DNA of 64,000 nt from Thermostichus vulcanus str. 'Rupite' (GTDB taxonomy: Bacteria; Cyanobacteriota; Cyanobacteriia; Thermostichales; Thermostichaceae). Below are positions 1 through 9,579 of this stretch, one piece after another (position 1 is the first letter of the stretch; each line of letters begins with the position of its first letter). The notes below the pieces were generated by a model, which worked only from the letters and a program-made list of their open reading frames with translations, did no database searches and was not told the origin of the DNA. Location of the stretch: positions 1-64,000 of the forward strand of contig NZ_JAFIRA010000001.1 of the NCBI RefSeq assembly GCF_022848905.1, read 5' to 3'. The position numbers and the translations under genes were made by a program.

Positions 1-280
1 GCAAGCGACCAAGTGAAAGTGAATGCTGTAAGAGCAGTGGTGAAGCGTGTTTAAGGGCAGTGGCATGACCCTCCGGGTCGTGCGGTTCCCGACAGGGTGC
101 CGTAGGCATAGCACGATACGCGAAGCGCTAGCGGGATGAGCGTCAAAGATTGTTGCTACGTAACGCTACGCGAGCAGCGTGAGCCTCCCAAAATCACTCT
201 TGAGCATTTCTGCCCCACGCCACTCATCTAGGTCAGAGTGCTCCGCACCGCTACGCGATAGACCCCCGACAGAACTGCGA
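1..280. other. Gene-free segment with short palindromic repeats
   Basis: No convincing gene. The stretch holds several short inverted motifs: GACCC..GGGTC near 67-78, and copies of CTACGCG/CGCGTAG-like words near 155-185 and 250-258. The section at 235-261 shares a 17-base core with the inside of the MITE-like element at 15981-16165, in inverse orientation. Part of it may be an old mobile-element end, but no transposase reading frame is visible. Confidence 0.45.
235..261 (-). repeat. Copy of a repeat shared with 16053-16069
   Basis: Read on the minus strand this contains agcggtgcggagcactc, which is identical to positions 16053-16069 on the plus strand; a cgcg lies just before it in both copies. 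It lies about 20 bases past the stop codon of the small minus-strand gene that follows. A related but weaker match (gtggggagcac) sits in the element at 26714-26873. Confidence 0.6.
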
Positions 281-502
281 CTAGAGTTCGGTGTTAAAGT
301 CCGGGATGGTCGGACAGGGATCCCAGCCATAGCCTTCCCGCTGCACAACACCATCCAAAAGAGCATTGATCAGGGAATCTGCCGCCTGCAAATCTTCCTC
401 ATCCGTACAGTGAGCTTCAAACAATTCGTACAAGCAGGTTTCCTGAATGAGGCTCAAACGCCCTGTTTGAAAAGCCTGTTGGGCAATCTCTTTAACGTTC
501 AT
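281..502 (-). CDS. Small conserved hypothetical protein
   Basis: A 73-residue acidic, mostly helical protein starting MNVKEIAQQAFQTGRLS. The frame is open back to a TTG at 523, but the ATG at 502 is the natural start. The N-terminal stretch reads like a conserved cyanobacterial small protein of unknown function that I recall only vaguely. It has no signal peptide, membrane segment or catalytic motif. It stands alone, with repeats downstream and a tRNA gene on the other strand. The protein-like composition and lack of low-complexity sequence make it more likely real than a chance frame. Confidence 0.55.
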   Translation of the reverse strand: MNVKEIAQQAFQTGRLSLIQETCLYELFEAHCTDEEDLQAADSLINALLDGVVQREGYGWDPCPTIPDFNTEL

Positions 503-796
503 AACCTGAGCTAGAACACTCAATGGCTGCTATCTCCATGGTGAAGGGATCCACCTGCAAATTTTTCCGTCAAACCGCGCAACTTGCCTCAGCAGCATGG
601 CAGAAGTTGGGGATAGAGAGAGTGCTACAGCTCCTTTGCTGGTTACTTTGCACAGGGAATGTCTCGCTACGGGAGGTGCGTAGCAAGACCCAAGCCTTGT
701 TGCGAGGAACCCGTGCCAGAGCTGTACTTCGGCTAAAACCAGAGGGATTGGGAGCCCTTTTGCCCCAGGGATATAATGGCTTTGCCGTAATCCCCA

Positions 797-869
797 GCCT
801 TGCTAGCTCAAAGGATAGAGCACCGACCTTCTAAGTCGATGGTTGCAGGTTCGAGTCCTGCGCAAGGCG
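797..869 (+). tRNA. tRNA-Arg (anticodon UCU)
   Basis: A full cloverleaf can be drawn. The acceptor arm is GCCTTGC with GCAAGGC, the D arm GCTC/GAGC, and the anticodon loop CTTCTAA with TCT at its centre. The T arm is GCAGG-TTCGAGT-CCTGC, and the discriminator base is G. The 3' CCA is not encoded. The outermost anticodon-stem pair (C-A) is mismatched. UCU reads AGA and AGG arginine codons. The convergent histidine kinase gene ends only 6 bases beyond the 3' end. Confidence 0.93.
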
Positions 870-875
870 TTGGGT

Positions 876-3536
876 TTACCCCTGATGGGGCAAGCTCTGG
901 ATCTCTCGCAGACTGTCTTGATGGGGGCACCACACCTGAAAGATCACCTGGTCAGAGTGGCTTTCTACCGTCAGGGATCCCTGCAACAACTCCACCGCTT
1001 TCTGGGCTAAGGGCAACCCCAGTCCTGTGCCCCCCACATTACGCCGATCCAGGTGGGTTACGCGGTAAAACTTTTCAAATAGATGGGGCAAGGCTTCTGC
1101 CGGAATTTCCACCCCTGTGTTGCGAACGGTAATCAGCCAGCCGAGGGTACCATTTTGAATAGCCTGGCTTACCCGCAGATGAATTTCTTGCTCAGCGGGA
1201 GTGTATTTACAAGCATTGTTCAAGAGTTCGCTCACCACCCGCGACAAGAGGTTTTCATCCGTATAAAGGGGCAGAAGGCCGGGATCCAGCTGCACTTGAA
1301 AGTGTTGCCGTTGTTCGATGGCTCGCAGCAAAAAGGGAGCTGAGATCTCTTCGATCCACTCTTGGGGTGAGAGGCAAGACAGCTTCAGGGCTTTGTTCCC
1401 TGATTCGATGGCCTGTAGTTCTAACAGATCATTGATTAAATCAATTTCGCGGTTGGTTTCCATCTCCAAAATCTGCAAATAGTGCTTTTCCCGCTCGGTT
1501 AGATTCGCTTTCGACAAGAATCCAATCGCCAATTTCATATTGGTCAGGGGTGTGCGCATTTCATGGGAGACCATGTGCAGGAATTCATCCTTCAGTTGAT
1601 TCAGGGTTTGCAGTTGTTGCACCTGTTGCTGAATAGTTTGGTAAAAGCGGGCTTGACGAATGGCAATGGCGCACTGGCAGGCAACCCGGTAAATAAGGCG
1701 TTGTTCCTGCTCCGTAAACACCTGTCCCGGTGGCCGGGATCCACAGATATCCCCCAAGACCCGGGGATCCCGATCGGGCCGGGTCGGATCCCCGTCATCA
1801 TAAATAGGGGCAATGAGCAGCGTGTAGCGGTCGTGGTCGGGCCAACAGGGATGGTGGAAATGGCTAAAATGACAGACTTGCCCTTGCTGGAGCTGCTTGA
1901 GTACATCCGCAAAATCCACGAACGGGATCTCCAAAGGAAAGCGCCGGATCCCTTCGCCGGCTAAATAGTCCACGGCCAAAACACTGACTTGCCGCTCTGA
2001 ATCGTACAGAGCAATGGCGCAATTGGAGAGGTTCAGGCTGATGGCCAATTCTTGAGCTACTGTCTCCAAAATCTGTTGTTCATCCAAACTGGCGCGAATT
2101 TCTTCGGTGATGAGCTGCAGTAGGGCTTCGTAGTTATAGGCTTGCTGGATTTCCGCATTGCGTACCCGTACCTGATAGTCCAATTCTGCGTTGGTTTGTT
2201 GCAGTCTCTGATAAAGTTCCGCCTGCTGAATGGCCACCACCAAATGATCGCTAATAGCTGTGGCCAGTTCGATATCCTCACTTTCCCAATCGGGATCCGT
2301 CGTCAACCGCTGTAAGGAGAGCCCACCCCATAAATGACCTTGATGGGCGACCGGTACCACGAGCCACGGGCCAAGCTGATATTTCTGTTTTTCTTGCAGG
2401 GCAATTTGAAAGGTGGGGGAGGAATCAGCCACCTGCTCCGGATCCTGCACACAAAAAATTTGCAGCTGCTTCAAATGGTCAATGACCACAAACTCACTGT
2501 TATCGGGCACGCGCAAGTTCAAAGTGCTGGGCAAAGTCTCAAAATCCCCGTCGCTGGCAATGCCCACCCATACCGCTTCAGCGGGCAAATATTGATAGAG
2601 AGTAACCCGCGCTGCTCCCAGAACCTGACGCACCGAACAGACGGCCACCTCGAAAAGGGTGGGTAAATCCAAGGCCGTATTGATCGCTTGAACCAGTTGA
2701 TTGAGTAGCTTTTCCCGCTCAATTCGTTGCTGTAGCCTCAACTCTGTTTGCTTACGAGAGGTGATATCCCGCACAATCACCAGCATCTCGTCTTCCCCAA
2801 AGGGTACAAACCGGGCCTGTCGATATTGAGGGTGTGGAGATGGCCCCGCCCACAGGTATTCCATCTCTTGCACTTGCTGCGTTCCAAAAGCCAGTTCCAG
2901 ATGCTGCAGAATCGCCTCGGCATAAGGATCCGGAAACAGCTCCTGAGGCGTTTTGCCCAGATAAAAATCCGGCGGATGTAGAGTGGGGAAATGGCTGGGG
3001 GGCTTAAATTCTAGACACTTCCCTTGGCGATCCAGGCGAAACAGCATATCCGGGATTGTCTCTAGGATTTGGCGATGGTGTCGTTCCTGCTCGGCTAGGG
3101 CTGCTTCCAGTTGTTTGCGTTCAGAAATATCGAGGGTGACCCCGACAATGTGCTGAGGTTGGCCTTGTCGATCCGCTAAGGCAATCCCCACAGAAAGGTT
3201 CCAGTGCAATTGCTGATCCGCCCAATAGCAGCGATACTCCACCGAAACGTTGGGATCCGAGCGGCTGACGGTAGCAAAAGCCTTCCTGACCTTCTCGCGG
3301 TCTTCGGGGTGGACGCACTCCAAAAACATCTCCAAGGTGAAGTCCTGGTCGGGATCCCATCCATATTTGGCTTTGCATTGGGGTGAAGTAGTCAGTTGCC
3401 AACTGCGCAAATCCACTTGCCAATAGCCCAACTGGGTTGCTTCCAGGGCCAGATGCAGGTAATCTGGGTAGAATCGGTTGTCGCCCGCTTGCACCGGCAC
3501 CAAACGGTATGGAGACGAGGTCAATTCTCCCACCAA
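876..3536 (-). CDS. PAS/GAF multi-sensor histidine kinase
   Basis: An 886-residue soluble sensor kinase. Domains in order: a PAS/PAC pair (about 25-140), a second PAS (about 150-270), a GAF domain (about 290-445), a second GAF (about 475-640), a HisKA dimerisation domain and a HATPase_c domain to the C-terminus. The phospho-acceptor H-box is FLHMVSHEMRTPLTN (about 665). The N-box ELLNNACKYTP and G-box GGTGLGLPL are intact, so it should be active. There is no membrane segment; ligands or chromophore cannot be told, and neither GAF shows an obvious bilin-binding Cys-His pair. No response regulator is adjacent, so it is an orphan kinase. The ATG at 3536 is the first in frame. Confidence 0.92.
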   Translation of the reverse strand: MVGELTSSPYRLVPVQAGDNRFYPDYLHLALEATQLGYWQVDLRSWQLTTSPQCKAKYGWDPDQDFTLEMFLECVHPEDREKVRKAFATVSRSDPNVSVEYRCYWADQQLHWNLSVGIALADRQGQPQHIVGVTLDISERKQLEAALAEQERHHRQILETIPDMLFRLDRQGKCLEFKPPSHFPTLHPPDFYLGKTPQELFPDPYAEAILQHLELAFGTQQVQEMEYLWAGPSPHPQYRQARFVPFGEDEMLVIVRDITSRKQTELRLQQRIEREKLLNQLVQAINTALDLPTLFEVAVCSVRQVLGAARVTLYQYLPAEAVWVGIASDGDFETLPSTLNLRVPDNSEFVVIDHLKQLQIFCVQDPEQVADSSPTFQIALQEKQKYQLGPWLVVPVAHQGHLWGGLSLQRLTTDPDWESEDIELATAISDHLVVAIQQAELYQRLQQTNAELDYQVRVRNAEIQQAYNYEALLQLITEEIRASLDEQQILETVAQELAISLNLSNCAIALYDSERQVSVLAVDYLAGEGIRRFPLEIPFVDFADVLKQLQQGQVCHFSHFHHPCWPDHDRYTLLIAPIYDDGDPTRPDRDPRVLGDICGSRPPGQVFTEQEQRLIYRVACQCAIAIRQARFYQTIQQQVQQLQTLNQLKDEFLHMVSHEMRTPLTNMKLAIGFLSKANLTEREKHYLQILEMETNREIDLINDLLELQAIESGNKALKLSCLSPQEWIEEISAPFLLRAIEQRQHFQVQLDPGLLPLYTDENLLSRVVSELLNNACKYTPAEQEIHLRVSQAIQNGTLGWLITVRNTGVEIPAEALPHLFEKFYRVTHLDRRNVGGTGLGLPLAQKAVELLQGSLTVESHSDQVIFQVWCPHQDSLREIQSLPHQG

Positions 3537-4285
3537 CGGTAAAATCCTCTACGGTTCGTACCCCATTCTGGACGATTTTGATGGGAATTACAGGGATCCC
3601 TGTGTCAGCGATCCTTAACTTTACAGGTAAGGCTTTCAACCCAGAGGGGTAGGACTTCTCAAGTCTTCTCAAAAGGTTAGAGGCGTTTTCGATCTCCAAA
3701 ACCCCGCGCAGAGGAGCAATCCCTTTGCTATAGTGATGAGCAGCCACGTTTCGGATCCGGGTTTCGGGATCCCCCCAGCAGGTGGGGTTAGGGCGAGGTG
3801 CGTTTGTGTTTTTGCGCACCGGGAAGGTATTGCCCAAGGGTAGGGCCTTCTTTGACTGATGTTGCCCTCAGCCTGCATGAAGCGTTTCTCTTTTTTTATG
3901 CTGTCCTATGCGACGTTGAGCCTAAAGTTTCTACTGCAACTAACATTGGGGCTGCTCCCAGCTAAGCCCGTTCAACACTGGACTCGGCTGATTCACATTC
4001 TCTTGAAAGTACCGCTTCCCTCTTCTTTTGGTTAGGGGGAGATTCCTATTGTGGGTTGGGGCGAAAACACTTGCCCCAGGTTTTGGCTTGGGTTTTTGAG
4101 CTGGTGCGTTCAATACTCCGGCCTCCCAGCCTCTCTCCCACCCTGTTTTGCGGGATCCCTGTTGTTCGGGTCGATTCAGTATCGTTTGGCCGTACCCTGT
4201 CGTGGGTATGGGATCCCTGCCGTTCTTATCTTTGATCTTTCCCATCTTTATCCCTCTTTATCCCAAAGAATTCAAGGTACTTTCC
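3537..4285. other. Long intergenic region between divergent genes
   Basis: About 750 bases between the histidine kinase and the amine oxidase, which diverge. Frames here are short and unconvincing. It contains several GGGATCCC copies and T-rich stretches near 3890-3900. Promoters for both genes must lie here but I see no clear consensus boxes. The amine oxidase frame stays open upstream to 4148, so part of this could be coding if that earlier start is used. Confidence 0.5.
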
Positions 4286-6343
4286 GTGGTTTGTGAATTG
4301 TCTCGCAGCCGTGATGGGCAAGTGAAAACCAACTTGCCCAGGCTGTCTACCCAATGCGCCGAGGGCACGTCGGCGCGAACAGAAGCGTCTCAACAACCGC
4401 TCTCTCCGCAACAGCATCCATTGGATCCCCTTACTCCTGAAGAGATCCAGAGCGCCGTTAGTATTCTGCGGCAACAGCAGTCCATTACCCGAGAGTGGCG
4501 ATTTGCCACCATTCAACTGCAAGAACCGGATCGACGCTGGATGTCCACCTGGACACCCGGCATGGCCTGGGATCGGCAGGCTTTTGTGGTGCTTTTGGAT
4601 CGCTCCAGTGGCAGCACCTACGAGGCGGTGGTCTCTCTTACCCGGCAGCAGGTCTGCTCTTGGAAACCCATTCCCGGTGTGCAGCCGGCTCTGATGGATG
4701 ATGAGGTGTACGAATGCGACCGCTTGCTGAAGGAGGATCCCGACTTTTTGGCTGCTTTGGCCCGGCGGGGGATCCAGGATGTCAACCTGGTGATGGTGGA
4801 CTATTGGACGGTTGGCCATTTTGGGATCCCGGAAGAACAAGGGCAGCGGCTGGTGCGGGGGCTGTGTTTTTTGCGGGCGGAACCCTGCGATAACGGCTAT
4901 GCCCGACCGATTGAGGGCCTAAATCCCTGGATTGATCTCAACCGGATGCAGGTGGTGAAGATTGAAGACCGAGGTATTTGGCCGCTGCCGCCGGAATCTT
5001 GCAATTTCGACGAACTGTTTTTCAAGGATTTCCGCAGAGATTTGAAGCCACTGGAAATCACGCAGCCGCAAGGGGTAAGCTTTCAGGTGCAGGGACACCA
5101 CATCCGCTGGCAAAAGTGGGATCTGCGCATCAGCTTCAATCCGCGGGAAGGGCTGGTGCTGCATCAGGTGGGCTATGAAGATCAAGGCTCACCAGAGTCT
5201 GGTGAGCAAAGTCGGGTGCGCCCCATTCTCTACCGCGCCTCAGTGGCGGAGATGGTGGTTCCTTACGGGGATCCGCGCGAACCTCACGTTCGCAAAAACG
5301 CCTTTGATGTGGGGGAATATGCCATCGGTATGCAGGCCAACTCTCTGCAATTGGGGTGCGATTGTTTGGGGGAGATCTACTACTTTGACGCCCATCTGCA
5401 CACCAACAGCGGCGAGCCGATGCTCCTGAAAAATGCGGTGTGTATGCACGAAGAGGACTTTGGCATTCTCTGGAAGCACAGCGACTGGCGCACTGAGCGG
5501 GCTCAGGTACGCCGTTCCCGACGGCTGGTGATTTCTTTCTTCACCACTGTAGGTAATTATGATTACGGCTTTTTTTGGTACTTCTACCAAGACGGCACGA
5601 TTGAGTTTGAGGCGAAGCTAACGGGTATCATCAACACCTGTGCCACCCTGCCCGGAGAAGAACCGGAGTTTGGCACGCTGGTGGCCCCGCAACTCTCTGG
5701 CTTGAACCACCAACACTTTTTCACGGTGCGGCTGGATATGGCGGTGGATGGAGAGCAAAACTCTCTGTATGAGGTGCATTCCGAAGCTCTGCCCCTCGGC
5801 CCAGACAACCCCCATGGCAATGCTTTCCGCGCCCAATCCACGCTGTTGAAAACGGAGCAGGAGGCTGCCCAAACGGTGGATCCCTTGCAGGGTCGCTATT
5901 GGAAAATCGTCAATCCCCAGCGTCGCAACCGCCTCGGCCAAGCGGTGGGGTACAAACTCTTGCCGGGGGAAAATGTGCAACTGCTGGCCCATCCCAACTC
6001 CTGGTTGTACCGACGGGCAGGGTACCTGGCGAACCATCTTTGGGCAACCCCCTATCACCCGGAGGAGAAATTCCCGGCTGGCGACTACCCCAACCAGCAC
6101 CCCGGTGGCGAGGGCTTGGTGAAATGGACGCAAGCGAATCGCGCAATTGAAAATACAGAGTTGGTGCTTTGGTATAGCTTTGGCTGCAACCACTTGCCCC
6201 GCCCAGAGGACTGGCCGGTGATGCCGGTGAGCTACATCGGTTTTATGCTCAAGCCGGTCGGGTTCTTTGACCGCAACCCTGCTTTGGATGTGCCCCCTTC
6301 ACCCCCGAAAACCAAAGGCTGTTGTGGTTCATCTTCAAACTAG
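4286..6343 (+). CDS. Copper-containing primary amine oxidase
   Basis: Oxidatively deaminates primary amines to aldehyde, ammonia and hydrogen peroxide using copper and topaquinone. The cofactor-forming tyrosine lies in the hallmark TVGNYDYGFFW (codon at 5558-5560). Two copper histidines are in GLNHQHFF and the third near the C-terminus in FGCNHLPRPEDWPVMP. The catalytic-base aspartate is probably in YYFDAHLH. About 685 residues from the GTG at 4286, a normal family length. The frame is open to an ATG at 4148, but the extra N-terminal residues look like translated spacer, so the start is uncertain. No transporter or aldehyde dehydrogenase adjoins it, so the substrate is unknown. Confidence 0.92.
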   Translation: MVCELSRSRDGQVKTNLPRLSTQCAEGTSARTEASQQPLSPQQHPLDPLTPEEIQSAVSILRQQQSITREWRFATIQLQEPDRRWMSTWTPGMAWDRQAFVVLLDRSSGSTYEAVVSLTRQQVCSWKPIPGVQPALMDDEVYECDRLLKEDPDFLAALARRGIQDVNLVMVDYWTVGHFGIPEEQGQRLVRGLCFLRAEPCDNGYARPIEGLNPWIDLNRMQVVKIEDRGIWPLPPESCNFDELFFKDFRRDLKPLEITQPQGVSFQVQGHHIRWQKWDLRISFNPREGLVLHQVGYEDQGSPESGEQSRVRPILYRASVAEMVVPYGDPREPHVRKNAFDVGEYAIGMQANSLQLGCDCLGEIYYFDAHLHTNSGEPMLLKNAVCMHEEDFGILWKHSDWRTERAQVRRSRRLVISFFTTVGNYDYGFFWYFYQDGTIEFEAKLTGIINTCATLPGEEPEFGTLVAPQLSGLNHQHFFTVRLDMAVDGEQNSLYEVHSEALPLGPDNPHGNAFRAQSTLLKTEQEAAQTVDPLQGRYWKIVNPQRRNRLGQAVGYKLLPGENVQLLAHPNSWLYRRAGYLANHLWATPYHPEEKFPAGDYPNQHPGGEGLVKWTQANRAIENTELVLWYSFGCNHLPRPEDWPVMPVSYIGFMLKPVGFFDRNPALDVPPSPPKTKGCCGSSSN

Positions 6344-6416
6344 GCCAGGGTTAGATAGGCTACAGGGATCCCACTCATAAGAGGTAGGCGACTGCTGGGA
6401 GGAAGTCATCCTTGAA

Positions 6417-6875
6417 TCAAGGGTTCAGTTTGGCCTTGACCCGCTCCTGCACCCTTTTGCCATCCGCCTGCCCCTTCAGCTGTTGCATGGCAGCACTCAT
6501 CACTTTGCCCATATCTTTGGGGGTTTTCGCCCCCAAGTCGGTGATCAACTGATCCAACACCGCATCCAATTCGGCGTCAGTGAGTTGCCGGGGCAAGTAT
6601 TCCTCTAGGATGGCCAGCTCTTGACTTTCCTGGTCTGCCAAGTCGGTACGGTTGGCCTGTTGATACTGCTGGATCGAGTCCCGCCGTTGTTTGGCCAGTT
6701 GGGAGAGCAGTTCCAATTCTTGTTCAGGAGTAAGAGAGTCTTGGCCGCTGGCCCGCACACTGGATTCTTTTTCCAGAATCAGTTTTTTGATGCTGCGGAC
6801 AGTTTCCAGGCGGGTTTTGTCTTTCGCCTTCATGGCGGCTTTGATGTCTGCGTCAATGCGCTCTCGCAAGCTCAC
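6417..6875 (-). CDS. GatB/YqeY domain protein
   Basis: A helical protein of about 152 residues of the YqeY family, related to the tail domain of the GatB amidotransferase subunit. I chose the GTG at 6875 (VSLRERIDADIKAAMKAKDK) because family members begin at this motif; an in-frame ATG lies 57 bases further upstream. The C-terminal KTPKDMGKVMSAAMQQLKG matches the conserved end of the family, which is linked to tRNA-dependent amidation but has no firmly proven role. The gene diverges from murF, with about 100 bases between. Confidence 0.9.
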   Translation of the reverse strand: MSLRERIDADIKAAMKAKDKTRLETVRSIKKLILEKESSVRASGQDSLTPEQELELLSQLAKQRRDSIQQYQQANRTDLADQESQELAILEEYLPRQLTDAELDAVLDQLITDLGAKTPKDMGKVMSAAMQQLKGQADGKRVQERVKAKLNP

Positions 6876-6979
6876 GGGATCCCTCGTACCCAATTCTCTG
6901 TGCCGCTCTTCTATGCCACTGTTCTGTGTCACGATTGGCAGGCGGGTTTTACTCTGGATCCAGTCTATCCTGCTGCCCC

Positions 6980-8320
6980 ATGCCCACGCTGCAAATGCTG
7001 GCGGATCTGCTCCGTGTCCCTCTCCAGGGGGATCCCAGCCTCCCCTTTCACACCCTTTGCACCGACAGCCGCCACTTACAAGCGGGGGATGTCTTTGTCG
7101 CTTTGCGGGGAGAACGCTTCGATGGTCATGCGTTTATTCCCCAAGCTCTAGCTCAAGGGGCGGTGGCGGTGATCAGTGACCAGCCGGTGGCCGGATCCCA
7201 TTTTCGGGTGGCGGATACGCTGGCGGCTTATCAAAGCATTGCCAGGGGGTGGCGAGAGCAGTTTCCCATCCCTGTGGTGGCGATTACCGGCTCGGCAGGC
7301 AAAACCACAACCAAAGAAATGCTGGCGGCTGCCCTGAGTCGCTACGGAACCGTCTTGAAAAGCCATGCCAACCACAACAACGACATTGGTGTTGCCCAAA
7401 CCCTGCTGCAGATACGACCGGAGCATCAGTTTGTTGTCCTGGAAATGGCCATGCGCGGCCCTGGTGAAATTCTGCGACTGGCTCGGATGGCCCAACCCAC
7501 CCATGCCCTGATCACCCACGTTGGCACTGCTCACATCGGTAGGCTGGGATCCCGTGCCGCCATCGCTGCCGCTAAGTGTGAACTGTTGCAGGAGTTGGGC
7601 CAGGGCGTTGCTTTACTGAATGGCGAGGATCCTCTGCTGCTGGCCACTGCCAAACAGGTCTGGTCAGGAGAAACCCTCACCTACGGCCTCGAACAGGGGG
7701 AGTTCAAAGGAGACTGGGATCCGCTTGCCCAAACCGTGACCCTCAAGGGCTTAACTCTACCCGTACCCTTGCCCGGTCGGCACCATGCCCTGAATTGGAT
7801 GGGGGTTTTGGCCACCGTGTACCGCTTGGGCTTGGATCTGGAGCGGCTACAAGAGCCTGTACACCTGCCCAGTGATTTGCAAGGGCGAAACCGGCTCCTA
7901 AGACTGCCTGGCGATGTGGAAATTTGGGATGAAAGCTACAACGCTTCACCGGAAGCGATGATTGCGGCGCTGAACCTGTTAGCTCAAACCCCTGGGCAAA
8001 GGCGCTGGGCGATCTTGGGCCCGATGCGAGAACTGGGGGAACAGGCTCCTCTTCTGTATGCCGAAGTTGGTCGAGCGGCTGCTCCTTTGGGGTTGGATCG
8101 GGTCTTGCTCCTAGATCCAGACGGGGAAATGCAACCGCTGTTGGACCAAAACCCCGCACCTCACTGCGAGCGCTTCGTTGATGCGACATCTCTACTTCAG
8201 GTGTTGCGGCAGCAGGTCCAAGCAGGGGATCGGCTCCTGTTTAAGGCAGCCCGTGCTGTCGAACTGGAGAGGGTGCTCAACCCGTTTTTGCAAGAGTGGC
8301 GGAGGGGTAGGCTAGGATAG
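6980..8320 (+). CDS. murF: UDP-N-acetylmuramoyl-tripeptide--D-Ala-D-Ala ligase
   Basis: Adds D-Ala-D-Ala to the UDP-MurNAc-tripeptide, the last cytoplasmic step of the peptidoglycan precursor. The N-terminal domain has CTDSRHLQAGDVFVALRGE, typical of Mur ligases. The ATP loop is VVAITGSAGKTTTKEML, followed by KSHANHNNDIG and later EMAMRGPGEI. The C-terminal domain starts at WDESYNASPEAM. About 446 residues from the ATG at 6980 (MPTLQMLADLL), which fits MurF; the frame's earlier ATG at 6926 would add 18 atypical residues. It stands alone on this strand, before the DUF3134 gene. Confidence 0.95.
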   Translation: MPTLQMLADLLRVPLQGDPSLPFHTLCTDSRHLQAGDVFVALRGERFDGHAFIPQALAQGAVAVISDQPVAGSHFRVADTLAAYQSIARGWREQFPIPVVAITGSAGKTTTKEMLAAALSRYGTVLKSHANHNNDIGVAQTLLQIRPEHQFVVLEMAMRGPGEILRLARMAQPTHALITHVGTAHIGRLGSRAAIAAAKCELLQELGQGVALLNGEDPLLLATAKQVWSGETLTYGLEQGEFKGDWDPLAQTVTLKGLTLPVPLPGRHHALNWMGVLATVYRLGLDLERLQEPVHLPSDLQGRNRLLRLPGDVEIWDESYNASPEAMIAALNLLAQTPGQRRWAILGPMRELGEQAPLLYAEVGRAAAPLGLDRVLLLDPDGEMQPLLDQNPAPHCERFVDATSLLQVLRQQVQAGDRLLFKAARAVELERVLNPFLQEWRRGRLG

Positions 8321-8402
8321 GATACGGCTAACCGGGATCCTGACATAGACAGGGATCCCTAGCTTTGCCAGCCTCCTGATTTTCGGCCTTAGCTGCGTAC
8401 TC

Positions 8403-8621
8403 ATGTACAACCCTTCTCTCCGCGAAGAACCCCGCGATCAACCCCCAACGGTGGTGCCCTCCCCCAGCAGCCTTTCGATTATCGATTGGTTGCGCCAAGA
8501 AGGTCGGTTGATCGAGCATCCCATCGAAGTAACGGGGCTGGTCTTGGAAGAAGACATCGACGATATTGACGATCTGATCGGGGATGATTACGGCGACGAC
8601 TTCGATAGCGACGACGAGTGA
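8403..8621 (+). CDS. DUF3134 family protein
   Basis: A 72-residue protein beginning MYNPSLREEPRDQPP, the typical opening of the cyanobacterial DUF3134 family. A central SLSIIDWLRQEGRLIE segment follows. The tail is extremely acidic (IDDIDDLIGDDYGDDFDSDDE), which could bind a basic partner or metal. The function is unknown. It begins about 80 bases after murF and may be co-transcribed with it. Confidence 0.82.
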   Translation: MYNPSLREEPRDQPPTVVPSPSSLSIIDWLRQEGRLIEHPIEVTGLVLEEDIDDIDDLIGDDYGDDFDSDDE

Positions 8622-8957
8622 GCGCCAGCGCCACTCCTGGATTGACTGTGAATTGGATATTCTTATTGAGCGGGCCTTTCCCGTTAAGTTTGTAACAACT
8701 TTCTCAGCTTGACAGGATCCCTCTCAGGCTACCTTGGCTGGCTAATAAAGATCTGGAAGAAAGATCTGGAAGATCTGGCGATCATTTTTGCGACTCTGAC
8801 AACAGGCGATCACAACCCTAGAATCCTTTTCTGCACACGTGTTTGGGCGTTCGGGAATATCTTTTTTTAGGATTTTTTTGGTTTTTTGGGAACTTAATCG
8901 GGATCCCTTGCGTCATAAAGGAATGTAAACCTACTCTTCACGAAGGGTTACAATTCT
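8622..8957. other. Intergenic region with a short direct repeat
   Basis: No gene is visible. It holds a TTGACA hexamer at 8709-8714 without a well-spaced -10 box, the AGATCTGG repeat described separately, and a T-rich stretch before the fasciclin gene (about 8865-8890). It probably carries the fasciclin promoter and leader. Confidence 0.4.
8748..8780 (+). repeat. Triple AGATCTGG direct repeat
   Basis: The word agatctgg occurs three times in about 33 bases (aagatctggaag twice, then agatctggcgatc). The unit contains the palindrome AGATCT, so each copy is also an inverted repeat. It is about 180-210 bases upstream of the fasciclin gene and could be regulator binding sites or simple slippage; no evidence decides. 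Confidence 0.6.
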
Positions 8958-9494
8958 ATGATTCGAAATCTCTTTGCTCTGTCCTTAGCCGTTGCCTCTG
9001 CTACCGCCTTGGCCGTTGCCCCAGGGGTGCAAGCCAGTACCCACGGTGCTGCTACCGAAACCGTCGAAACCGCTGATGCTGCTACCGGTACCATTGTGGA
9101 TGTTGCGGTTGAGGCTGGCTCCTTCACCACCTTGATCCAGGCGTTGGAAGCCGCTGGTTTGGTGGAGACTCTCTCTGGGGAAGGCCCCTTCACCGTGTTT
9201 GCCCCGACCGATGAAGCCTTTGCTGCTCTGCCGGAGGGCACTTTAGAGCAATTGTTGTTGCCGGAAAACCGTGAGCAACTGATCCAGATTCTCACCTACC
9301 ATGTAATCCCTGGTGAAGCGCTCTCCACAGACCTGGAAGCTGGGGAAGTGGCCACTGTCGAGGGATCCCCTGTGGAAATCTCCTTGGCCGATGGCGTGAT
9401 GGTGAACGATGCCAACGTGGTGACGGCAGATATCGAAGCCTCCAACGGCGTCATTCATGTGATCGACAAGGTGATCCTGCCTCCGCAGGAGTGA
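8958..9494 (+). CDS. Secreted fasciclin (FAS1) domain protein
   Basis: A 178-residue protein with a signal peptide ([20 protein letters not shown], cleavage near VQAS) followed by one FAS1 domain. The H1-box region reads [17 protein letters not shown], and the end reads [13 protein letters not shown], both hallmark fasciclin motifs. Such proteins are usually extracellular or periplasmic and are thought to act in adhesion. The segment between signal peptide and domain is rich in Ala, Thr and Glu. A possible terminator follows about 90 bases after the stop. Confidence 0.93.
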   Translation: MIRNLFALSLAVASATALAVAPGVQASTHGAATETVETADAATGTIVDVAVEAGSFTTLIQALEAAGLVETLSGEGPFTVFAPTDEAFAALPEGTLEQLLLPENREQLIQILTYHVIPGEALSTDLEAGEVATVEGSPVEISLADGVMVNDANVVTADIEASNGVIHVIDKVILPPQE

Positions 9495-9579
9495 ACTTGA
9501 ATGGCTTTTGAGATTCTTAGGGTCTATAGGTTCTAGGCTCCCTGGAACTCAGCTTGTAGAAGTCTTAAGGCTCCCACAG

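Noticed and set aside
523-834. 103-residue plus-strand frame upstream of the tRNA
   Set aside because: It runs into the tRNA gene, has no ribosome site and no family-like sequence.
3121-3837. 238-residue minus-strand frame overlapping the start of the histidine kinase
   Set aside because: It overlaps the kinase's PAS region in another frame and shows no domain; it is a shadow of GC-rich coding.
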